Positions 33,101-41,372 of a stretch of 64,000 nt of DNA are shown piece by piece. Both the position numbers and the translations under genes were made by a program. Numbering within the stretch: position 1 is the first letter of the stretch; every line of letters starts with the position of its first letter. This stretch comes from Plumapathes pennacea (Eukaryota; Cnidaria; Anthozoa; Antipatharia; Myriopathidae), in assembly GCA_964036295.1 (NCBI GenBank), contig OZ038472.1, positions 2,371,501 through 2,435,500 of the forward strand, read 5' to 3'. Under the pieces are notes generated by a model. The model was given only the letters and a program-made list of their open reading frames with translations. It did no database searches and was not told the DNA's origin.

Positions 33101-34501
33101 TAAGTTTAAGAAGAAGAAGAAAAAAAAAAGAAGAAGTACCAACTTTTTCTTTTAGTTGCGCTTTGAGTTGCTGGCGGCCCCGAAGGGCCTTAGAGTGAAG
33201 AACAATTAAAGAAATGATGGAACATTGAGGACATGCCGGAGGGGGGAAGCGCCGACAAGCCTCGAACCATCAAACCTTCAATGTCTTAACACTGAGAGTA
33301 ACCCGTTGAGCCATTGAGCTATTCTCGATAAGTACATGGAAAAATTGCTTAGATATAGGTTTGATGAATAATTAGGATGTGAATGTATGCAAAAAATATG
33401 ACGTAATCAAACAATAGGTCACATACTTTGGTGGTTCATGTGACCCCGGATCAACTGTGATTGGCGGATTACTTATTCATTGCATGTTGGTAGTTTGTGC
33501 ACGAACACTTGCGAGATGAGATTTGAGTTGACGATTCAAAGCAGAAAGGATAACGTGGCGGAGTTTCAAGCAAACGAAAGGTATTTTCTTGACTGTTTTG
33601 CACAGCAGTTAACTTAGTAATTCAGGAAAAAGCTGCTCTCGGGTGTGTAGTCAGCATGCTTCGACGATATAAAATGTTTGTTACGCGAAAATGCAGTTCT
33701 TCATTGCAAAGTAGTCTCCTGTGTACATACATTTTATCATTTGTGCTTCGCTCAGAGACTTTGCGACCACATTTTAATAAGTTTTCTTATCCAGATAACA
33801 GTTGCGTTTTGACTTTTTTAACCGTCAATCGTGTTCGTTTCTTCTTCAGGTCACGTTTGTAGGATTAGCACACGAGGTATGTGACTTTACTTTTGTTTAG
33901 AGAAATAAACTTCACTGGTGCAAGTCGTTTCGTTTCTGTTCGATAATGCTCGTTAAGATGTTTAACTCTAATTGACGTTGTTGGGTAATCTTCGTTTAGT
34001 TATGGTTGTATTTTGAGTTCCGTTGAATGATTTCTTTGTCTGCATCGCCATTTTCATGACTTGTTCTTTTGCGTACGAAGTTTCCCGCAATATATTTGAG
34101 ATACCAAAGCGCATTTTTGCGCTCGAACAGTTGTATTTTAAGTTCGGTTGAATGATTTCTATGTCTGCATCACTATTTTCGTTACTTGTTCAGTTGCGTA
34201 CGAGGTTTCCTTCAATTTAGTTGAAATACTAAAGCGCGTTTATGCGCTCGAACACTTAAAATGTTCAACTCAATAGACGTTGGCTAGTTTTTGTTTATGT
34301 ATTGTTGTATGTTGAATGTTGTCTTAGCCTATATCGCCATTTTAGTGACTTGTTCTTTTGCGTACGAAGTTTCCTGCAATGCGTACACGTTGTCCTTCGT
34401 AGTTAAGTGTATGAATTCTCGATCACAGGAAGACGAAACACTTTGCGAAGATGGAGGGGAGCAAAGGAGAAATTAAAGAATTTGTTGTTGACAATGGCTG
34501 A
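29070..34501 (+). CDS. Unrecognised small spliced gene, largely inside the left arm of the palindrome
   Basis: Phase-compatible exons are about 29070-29117 (its start is uncertain), 29472-29670, 30313-30462, 30650-30714, 31077-31160 and 34429-34501 (TGA at 34499-34501). They run without an internal stop. Readable pieces include VVKRFIQTYG, then FTAAVRTAFKFSGQEQLTF, LLEKVLGTGSRGPAKDWVQE, VGEDCEETRSLKR, LSQLLPELRAERTDG and KTKHFAKMEGSKGEIKEF. No initiation exon was found. There is no signal peptide or membrane segment in what is visible. Coding support comes from conserved phases and from the terminal exon, which has an inverted copy at 37292-37364 differing mainly by synonymous and conservative changes. 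I do not recognise the protein. It could also be a decaying gene or a spliced non-coding transcript. Confidence 0.45.
29728..30060. repeat. Foldback repeat with ACACTCGTGTC end
   Basis: An inner hairpin (GCGCGAAGATATGAATTTTATTTTC against GAAAATAAAATCCATATCTTC, in part) and an outer pair (ACACGAGTGTTTTACGAGA against AAAACACTCGTGT) lie in the intron before 30313. This looks like nested non-autonomous elements. Confidence 0.6.
30056..30122. repeat. (AT)n microsatellite
   Basis: A nearly pure AT dinucleotide tract with one TGTCT interruption. Frames across it read Tyr/Ile and are not genes. Confidence 0.97.
31337..31400 (+). other. Exon-like module with acceptor and donor, left arm
   Basis: TAGCAG precedes and GTAAG follows a 64-base module reading QWRAEG in one frame and ending TTCTCAATG. 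Two right-arm modules (39846-39892 and 39624-39671, minus strand) keep the same sites and the pattern RxEGLxxFYxKL. Their phase does not fit the exon at 31077-31160, so this is a possible alternative exon rather than part of the called chain. Confidence 0.4.
31725..33020. repeat. Modular T-rich tandem array
   Basis: Two modules alternate irregularly. One carries GAACCTGATAAATAGAATA, GATCGTGGAC and AATCGGCGATAATGTTC. The other carries GCAAAGTTCCTTTTAAATGC and TGTGTGTCATGTTTATCGTG. Poly-T runs of 7 to 16 bases join them. About ten copies of the first and six of the second can be counted. The right arm holds diverged single versions (ATCATCGCTGATAAAAAAAA near 37670 and 38560). Confidence 0.88.
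33180..33340 (-). mobile_element. tRNA-derived SINE-like element
   Basis: On the minus strand TAGCTCAATGG (33311-33321) resembles a Pol III A box. About 43 bases downstream GGTTCGAGGC (33259-33268) resembles a B box, the spacing of a tRNA-like promoter. No cloverleaf with matched acceptor ends was found, so it is called SINE-like and not a tRNA gene. Confidence 0.5.
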
Positions 34502-34734
34502 CTGAACAAGAGGAGACAAAATTTGAGCGCCAAGACTTTCTGCAAATGGTTGAAATAAAAATGACCAACACGCCGAACAACACACACATACGCGCCATGT
34601 CTTGTTATTTAGTAGACTAGCGCGACACTTACACAAAATAAAGATGACTGAAATCCCAAGCAAGCACCTCACCCTTGACCCCAAAGAGTTTATAGAGATG
34701 GCTGAAAAACAAAAAAAAATAAACGACACACACA

Positions 34735-35140
34735 TCCCTCCAACTCCTCTCTCCAGACTTCACCTCATCACCTCACTCCTCTCTCCAGACTTCAACTCAT
34801 CACCTCGCTCCTCTCTCCAGACTTCAACTCGTCACCTCGCTCCTCGCTCCTCGCTCCTCTCTCCAGACTTCAACTGGTCACCTCGCTCCTCTCTCCAGAC
34901 TTCAACTGGTCACCTCGCTCCTCTCTCCAGACTTCAACTCGTCACCTCACTCCTCTCTCCAGACTTCAACTGGTCACCTCGCTCCTCTCTCCAGACTTCA
35001 ACTCGTCACCTCGCTCCTCTCTCCAGACTTCAACTCGTCACCTCACTCCTCTCTCCAGACTTCAACTCGTCACCTCGCTCCTCTCTCCAGACTTCAACTC
35101 GTCACCTCGCTCCTCTCTCCAGACTTCAACTCGTTTTCTG
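34735..35140. repeat. 32-bp minisatellite, about 12 copies
   Basis: The unit contains CTCTCCAGACTTCAACTCG followed by TCACCTCGCTCCT, with an internal expansion of CTCGCTC near 34840. Because 32 is not a multiple of 3 and the unit lacks stops, it reads open in one long frame. That frame is an artefact of the repeat. Confidence 0.95.
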
Positions 35141-35223
35141 AACTCAAAAAGTTGCAGTGTGCACATTAAAGTAAACGAACAAAGTTTGCAAGTGTCATTT
35201 TATTGCGTACTGTCATATAACAC

Positions 35224-36110
35224 ACTTTCAAAAAAAAGTACTAAGTGTCACTTTCAAAAAAAAGTACTAAGTGTCACTTTCAAAAAAAAGTACTAAGTGT
35301 CACTTTCAAAAAAAAGTACTAAGTGTCACTTTCAAAAAAAAGTACTAAGTGTCACTTTCAAAAAAAAGTACTAAGTGTCACTTTCAAAAAAAAGTACTAA
35401 GTGTCACTTTCAAAAAAAAGTACTAAGTGTCACTTTCAAAAAAAAGTACTAAGTGTCACTTTCAAAAAAAAGTACTAAGTGTCACTTTCAAAAAAAAGTA
35501 CTAAGTGTCACTTTCAAAAAAAAGTACTAAGTGTCACTTTCAAAAAAAAGTACTAAGTGTCACTTTCAAAAAAAAGTACTAAGTGTCACTTTCAAAAAAA
35601 AGTACTAAGTGTCACTTTCAAAAAAAAGTACTAAGTGTCACTTTCAAAAAAAAGTACTAAGTGTCACTTTCAAAAAAAAGTACTAAGTGTCACTTTCAAA
35701 AAAAAGTACTAAGTGTCACTTTCAAAAAAAAGTACTAAGTGTCACTTTCAAAAAAAAGTACTAAGTGTCACTTTCAAAAAAAAGTACTAAGTGTCACTTT
35801 CAAAAAAAAGTACTAAGTGTCACTTTCAAAAAAAAGTACTAAGTGTCACTTTCAAAAAAAAGTACTAAGTGTCACTTTCAAAAAAAAGTACTAAGTGTCA
35901 CTTTCAAAAAAAAGTACTAAGTGTCACTTTCAAAAAAAAGTACTAAGTGTCACTTTCAAAAAAAAGTACTAAGTGTCACTTTCAAAAAAAAGTACTAAGT
36001 GTCACTTTCAAAAAAAAGTACTAAGTGTCACTTTCAAAAAAAAGTACTAAGTGTCACTTTCAAAAAAAAGTACTAAGTGTCACTTTCAAAAAAAAGTACC
36101 AAGTGTCATA
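35224..36110. repeat. 26-bp minisatellite, about 33 nearly identical copies
   Basis: Each unit has a run of eight A followed by GTACTAAGTGT and CACTTTC. Successive units are almost perfectly identical, which implies recent expansion or ongoing homogenisation. Every junction contains AAGTGTCACTT, five-base arms around a single T. There are no variable spacers, so it is not a CRISPR-type array. Confidence 0.97.
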
Positions 36111-36149
36111 TCGAATTTCTCTCCCCAAAAAAAAGATCCCCCCATTCTA

Positions 36150-36640
36150 AAAGGTGAGGGGTTGGGGTCTAGAGTGGGGTGAGGGGTTGGGGTCTAGAGT
36201 GGGGATGAGGGGTTGGGGTCTAGTGTGGGGTGAGGGGCTGGGGTCTAGAGGGGAGATTAGGGGTTGGGGTTTAGAGTGGGGATGAGGGGTTGGGGTTTAG
36301 AGTGGGGGTGAGGGGTTGGGGTCTAGAGGGGAGATTAGGGGTTGGGGTTTAGAGTGGGGATGAGGGGTTGGGGTCTAGAGTGGGGATGAGGGGTTGGGGT
36401 TTAGAGTGGGGATGAGGGGTTGGGGTTTAGAGGGGAGATGAGGGGTTGGGGTTTAGAGGGGAGATGAGGGGTTGGGGTTTAGAGGGGAGATGAGGGGTTG
36501 GGGTTTAGAGGGGAGATGAGGGGTTGGGGTCTAGAGTGGGGATGAGAGGTTGGGGTCTAGAGTGGGGGTGAGGGGTTGGGGTCTAGAGGGGGGATGAGAG
36601 GTTGGGGCCTGGAGGGAGGGGGTGGGTTGAGGAGTTAAAG
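36150..36640. repeat. 26-bp G-rich minisatellite, about 17 copies
   Basis: Units read GGGGTTGGGGTCTAGAG with a further G4 run and a short variable tail. The plus strand therefore has closely spaced runs of four G along nearly 500 bases, a strong G-quadruplex setting. Variation between units is higher than in the neighbouring A-rich array. Confidence 0.95.
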
Positions 36641-37757
36641 TCTTTGGAGTATGGGGAAGAGTTGAAGTCTTTGGAGTTTGGGGAAGAGTTGAAGTTTTAG
36701 GACCTAATTACACGAGTCGGGCTAGGCCGGTGTTCTCAGTCTGCGAGTATTGCACCGTTATGTCCGAACACAGAGAAAAGATCAACTCGCGGTCGACCGA
36801 AATCCCGGTGGCTCAAGCCGGGTCCCAGCATGCGGGCCAAACCAGTTCTCATGTAATCTCCCAAAACGGTACACTCATGGACTGAGAACACTGGTCAAGC
36901 CCGGCTCATGTAATTAGATCCTTAGAGTAGGGGGACGAGTCGAAGTATTTGGGAGCGGAGGGGGGAGGGAGGTGTTTGCTAGGCTTTCGGACATCTTTAT
37001 TTTGTGTAAGTGTCGCGCTAGTCTACTAAATAACAAGACATGGCGCGTATGTGTGTGTGTTGTTCGGCATGTTCATTTTTATTTCAACTATCTTTATAAA
37101 TCCTTTGGTGTGGAGGGTAAGGTGTTTGCTTGGGATTTCAGTCATCTTTATTTTGTGTAAGTGTCGCGCTAGTCTACTAAATAACAAGACATGGCGCGTA
37201 TGTGTGCGTGTTGTTCGGCGTGTCGGTCATTTTTATTTTTAATCATGTGCAGAAAAGTCTTTGCGTTCAAATTATGTCTCCTCTTGTTCAATCAGCCATC
37301 ATCAACAAGAAAATCTTTAACTTCTCCTTTGCTCGGCTCCATCTTTGCGAAGTGTTTCGTCTTCCTGTGATTGAAAATTTATACACTTAACTACGAAGGA
37401 CAACGTATACGCATTGCAAACACTGTTCGAGCGTATAAATACGCTTTGGTCTCTAAAATGAATTGAAGGAAACTTCGTACGCAAAAGAACAAGTCACTAA
37501 AATGGCGATATAGGCTAAGACAATATTCAACTGAACTCGACACACAACAGTACAAAAACAAAAAATAGCCAACAACGTAAATAGGGCTGTACTCTTAAAC
37601 CTCCTCAAATTTTCAAACGTCAACAACTGGTATTTAAAAGGAACTATGCGAAGAAATCAAGGTGCAGTAAAAATCATCGCTGATAAAAAAAAATCGAGAT
37701 ACAAAACCAAAATAAATATGTGAAACGGCGTTCATGCACACGGAAAAGAACACTTAC

Positions 37758-37908
37758 CATTGAGAAACGATGACTTTCGCTTGCTTCGTTATAAAGTCCT
37801 CCCAGCTTCGCTTGAATTTACTCTCTTTCTTTTCATCTGTACAAGAGAAATCTTTCTTAATAACGATACTTCTACAAAGTTTGCAGTTATCAAACTGATT
37901 CGTTTCTC
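37758..37908 (-). other. Cys-containing exon module, copy 1 of 3
   Basis: A 151-base module between CAG and GTAAG reads TNQFDNCKLCRSIVIKKD in one frame and ends AKVIVSQ. Copies 2 (38647-38775) and 3 (38988-39107) share its ends but are shorter by 22 and 31 bases, so their frames differ. Whether any is used in a protein is unknown. The module lies inside tandem duplications of roughly 340-410 bases. Confidence 0.45.
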
Positions 37909-37960
37909 CTGTATTCGCGCAACAAAAAATAGCCAACAACGTAAATAGGCTGTACTCTTA

Positions 37961-38482
37961 CAGTGCCTATAAGCCTTCAGGCGTTACGTTTTTATATGAA
38001 AGTAGGAAGTGATCTAAGCAACTTATACTCAAAGAAACTCCGTTCCGAAGCGTTCTTATACTTTTTTCACGCGGTTGAATTCAGAACTCCGAAATCTTGA
38101 CCGAGCGACATGGGAGACTGGGTCTGTGACGTCAGAGAAGGGACTGGCATCGCTTTGGCGTCTCTTTGCCTTAGTTGTTTTTTCCCTTGGTTACGTTTTT
38201 CTCGACAACACATCTATGAGGCATAATTCTCACCTCGCCAACTGCAAAATCTGTGTGAAAGTTTTGTTTGACAACAAACGAATCCCTCCTCTGACGTCAT
38301 AACCCAGGCTCTCGATCGAAAAACTTTGCGCGGTCAGATTCAAAATGGCGGTCAAAATCGCATGTTTGCCGGGCGGATAAATATATAAAAACGCTTCGGA
38401 GCGGAGTTTCTTTGGCCATAAGTTATTTAGATTACCTCCTACTTTCATATAAAAACGTAACGTCTGAAGGCTTATAGGCACT
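37961..38482. mobile_element. 522-bp MITE with ~95-bp inverted ends and TTA duplication (PIF/Harbinger-like)
   Basis: The left end CAGTGCCTATAAGCCTTCAG and the right end CTGAAGGCTTATAGGCACT are inverted and extend through ATATGAAAGTAGGA and GCTCCGAAGCG-type blocks. TTA flanks both sides (37958-37960 and 38483-38485). The neighbouring tandem copy at about 38821 preserves the empty site (TACTCTTAAACCTCC), so insertion boundaries are known to the base. A TTA duplication fits PIF/Harbinger transposons. Confidence 0.82.
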
Positions 38483-40177
38483 TTAAACCTCCTCAAATTT
38501 TCAAACGTCAACAACTGGTATTTAAAAGGAACTATGCGAAGAAATCAAGGTGCAGTAAAAATCATCGCTGATAAAAAAAAAATCGAGATACAAAACCAAA
38601 ATAAATATGTGAAAAGGCGTTCATGCACACGGAAAAGAACACTTACCACTGAGAAACGATGACTTTCGCTTGCTTCGCTTGAATTTACTCTCTTTCTTTT
38701 CATCTGTACAAGAGAAATCTTTCTTAATAACGATACTTCTACAAAGTTTGCAGTTATCAAACTGATTCGTTCCTCCTGCATTCGCGCAACAAAAAATAGC
38801 CAACAACGTAAATAGGCTGTACTCTTAAACCTCCTCAAATTTTCAAACGTCAACAACTGGTATTTAAAAGGAACTATGCGAAGAAATCAAGGTGCAGTAA
38901 AAATCATCGCTGATAAAAAAAAATCGAGATACAAAACCAAAATAAATATGTGAAACGGCGTTCATGCACACGGAAAAGAACACTTACCATTGAGAAACGA
39001 TGACTTTCGCTTGCTTCGCTTGCTTCGCTTTTCATCTGTACAAGAGAAAACTTTCTTAATAACGATGCTTCTACAAAGTTTGCAGTTATCAAACTGATTC
39101 GTTCCTCCTGTATTCGCGCGGTAACGTAAACCACCTACCTAAAATTTGGAGCCATTTTGCACACATGAAAAAAAAATGCGATTCGTGGCACAAAAAGCAT
39201 GAAAATTCAATAACATGAAATGAATCAGAAGTCCTATTATTTTAGATGCAAACACAAACGAACGCACGGACATTTAAACGTAACAACGTGCCCGACCCCC
39301 CAAGGCGCACAAGTCAAAACTCCCTAACACGCCAATCACGACTTCTCGCCAACCTTTCTCAGCATAAACTGTTGCAATGCAGCAATACATATTTAACTGA
39401 TATAGAGAAAAAATCCAAACTAAAATCCTTATTTCGTTTCCCTTCAAAACACAAACCGTTCAGAAATGCAAGGAGTGCACAACATCACACGTGTTAATGG
39501 CAGTGGCGACAAAATGCAGTATTGCTATACAAAACAAGAAAAGCTTCCACCTTCTAGAGGAACTAACAACAAGAAAGAAAAACGCTCTCTTCGACAAGTG
39601 ATAAAAAGTACAGAAGGGCTTACTTTCAAGTTTGAAGTAGAAGTCTGGTAAACCTTCGGCTCTCCAGTGTCCTGCTAACAAGAGAAAAAACGTCCTCATT
39701 AAACGAGAATTTCACAAGCGAGAAACGTTCAGTTTACATAGCCAATTCGTCTACAGCGTTTTCAAAGCTAAACTGGAGCTTCGTTTCGTCCATTTACGCG
39801 CAATAAATTTAACCAGAGAACAAATATAATACGGACAAGCTTTACCTTTAGTTTAAGGTAGAACTCCAGCAAACCTTCGACTCTCGACTGCACTGCAAAC
39901 AAGAGAAAACATTCTCAAAAAACGAGAGTTTTACAAACGCGAGCTCTTTAGTTTACAAAGCCGATACATCAGAAACATTTTTAAACTTTAACTGCTTCGT
40001 TTCTTTTCTTTTTGCGCGAAATATAACCACACTTACCTCAAATTTAGAGTCCGACCACGTTCGTCCGTCCGTTCTGCTCGCAATTCGGGAAGCAACTGAC
40101 TGAGTTGACGAAAAAAGATATGCAAATTGAGCATCTGCACGGGGAATGTGCACGGGGCAGCAAAATATGTGTCAAAA

Positions 40178-40290
40178 TATTCATTCATGCAAAGTCCACA
40201 CGCACAAAAAAAAATATTCATTCATGCAAAGTCCACACGCACAAAAAAATATTCATTCATGCAAAGTCCGCACGCACAAAAAAATATCAA
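40178..40290. repeat. Three tandem copies of a ~35-bp unit
   Basis: ATTCATTCATGCAAAGTCC and CACGCACAAAAAAA occur three times in a row. The left arm has one diverged inverted version near 30905-30945. The triplication therefore postdates the split of the two arms. Confidence 0.85.
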
Positions 40291-40411
40291 GCACTCTGGG
40301 CCCAGTTGCATAAAATATTACGCTCGGGACTAGGCGTTTACAACAATGGAAATTAATATATTTCTATTGTTATTTACGCCTGGTTCCGGGCGTTAATATT
40401 TTATGCAACTG

Positions 40412-40664
40412 GAACCTGGGCCTGGTTTTTCGAAAGCCGATTAAGCTAATCCAGGATAACGAAATTCTTTCTCTCGACCCCGCTGCCAATAAACTGCAGA
40501 GTTTTTTGTTCGAAGATGAATTAAAAAGCTTCTTCCAGCTTAAAAACGCATAAAGGAAGTTGTTGTGGACGAAACCTTCGCATTTTCAGGCATATAAAAG
40601 ACATCAAACTTTAGACCTAATCCAGGATTAGCCTAATCGTGCTTTGAAAAACTGGACCCTGGTG
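40412..40664. mobile_element. MITE of the CCAGGATTA family
   Basis: The element reads GGGCCTGGTTTTTCGAAAGC at the left and GTGCTTTGAAAAACTGGACCC at the right in part, with inverted CCAGGAT and ATCCAGGATTA arms, as in the copies at 25588-26076. Confidence 0.7.
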
Positions 40665-40739
40665 TATCGGATTAACTTAAAATACTTAAGTCTTCGTTTG
40701 GAGTTTCTAGATAGAGCGGTTTTCCGATGACTGTCGAAA

Positions 40740-41285
40740 GTAATTGTTTTGGTTTTGCAAAGAGGGGGACCCTAACTAAATAAACCATAGCGGTGACCCT
40801 TCCTAAAATAAACAAAAAGGGGGGACCCTTGCTAAAATAAACCAAAGGGGGGACCCTTACTATAGTAAACCAAAGGGGGACCCTTACTAAAATAAACCAA
40901 AGGGGGGACCCTTGCTAAAATAAACCAAAGGGGGGACCCTTACTAAAATAAACCAAAGGGGGACCCTTACTAAAATAAACCAAAGGGGGACCCTTACTAA
41001 AATAAACCAAAGGGGGGACCCTTACTAAAATAAACCAAAGGGGGGACCCTTACTAGTATAAACCAAAGGGGGGAACCTTACTAAAATAAACCAAAAGGGG
41101 GGACCCTTGCTAAAATAAACCAAAAGGGGGGACCCTTGCTAAAATAAACCAAAGGGGGGACCCTTACTAGTATAAACCAAAGGGGGGACCCTAACAAGTA
41201 TAAACCAAAGGGGCCCTTGCTAAAATAAACCAAAGGGGGACCCTTACTAAAATAAACCAAAGGGGGGGACCCTTACTACAGTATA
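40740..41285. repeat. 26-27-bp minisatellite at the right outer edge, about 20 copies
   Basis: The unit is GGGACCCTTACTAAAATAAA followed by CCAAAGG. The reverse complement occurs in a few units at 30471-30640, the left outer edge of the palindrome. The two edges are therefore the same sequence in opposite orientation, with very unequal copy number. Confidence 0.93.
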
Positions 41286-41372
41286 CCAAGCTTCCACCAT
41301 TTTTGGTCCCCACAACTATACTGCTGGGCCGGGAATGAAAGGCTGCCATTCCTTACCTTTTGCCTGCTCTTT

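Larger units (their letters stand above)
30471..34735 (+). repeat. Left arm of a giant imperfect palindrome
   Basis: Several blocks here recur as reverse complements between 36.96 and 41.29 kb, in mirrored order. They are the CCCTTTGGTTTATTTT edge (30471-30640), GTGCGTGTGGAC (30913), the TGTGCACATTTCCCGTG block (31055), CAGTCAGTTGCTTCCCGAAT (31098), the block around 31200-31345, GGAGGTTTAAGAG (33040), the 34300-34500 block and the 34560-34735 block. Arm homology is interrupted by arrays and insertions on both sides. The outer limits are approximate. Confidence 0.85.
37292..40134 (-). pseudogene. Inverted, rearranged copy of the small spliced gene
   Basis: Minus-strand exon counterparts are 40037-40134 (LLPELRAERTDERG) and the terminal 37292-37364 (KTKHFAKMEPSKGEVKDF, stop TGA). 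The 40037-40134 exon is 14 bases longer than its left-arm partner and its start is out of frame. The upstream exons at 30313 and 30650 have no counterpart, so I call it a partial, probably non-functional copy. The terminal exon itself is intact. Confidence 0.45.
36960..41285 (-). repeat. Right arm of the giant palindrome
   Basis: This arm mirrors the left arm in reverse complement, beginning with two tandem copies (36973-37105 and 37120-37245) of the block at 34560-34735. It then holds the terminal-exon block, three copies of a Cys-containing exon module, and the modules at 39.6-40.1 kb. It ends in a minisatellite at 40740-41285 that matches the single or few units at the left edge. It has gained a Harbinger-like MITE (37961-38482) and a CCAGGATTA MITE (40412-40664). 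Confidence 0.85.

Noticed and set aside
33259-33325. A functional tRNA gene on the minus strand
   Set aside because: Pol III boxes are present but no paired acceptor stem or anticodon arm could be drawn.
34602-35141. Open frame of 179 codons with repeated SPDFN/LQTSTRHLAP
   Set aside because: It is read-through of a stop-free 32-bp minisatellite. All three frames cycle through the same repeat.
35224-36110. CRISPR-like regular array
   Set aside because: Units are directly adjacent and identical, with no unique spacers, in a eukaryotic genome. It is a minisatellite.
36150-36640. Telomere-like TTGGGG sequence
   Set aside because: GGGGTTGGGG is part of a 26-bp unit with TCTAGAG and other bases. 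It is not a 6-base telomeric repeat.
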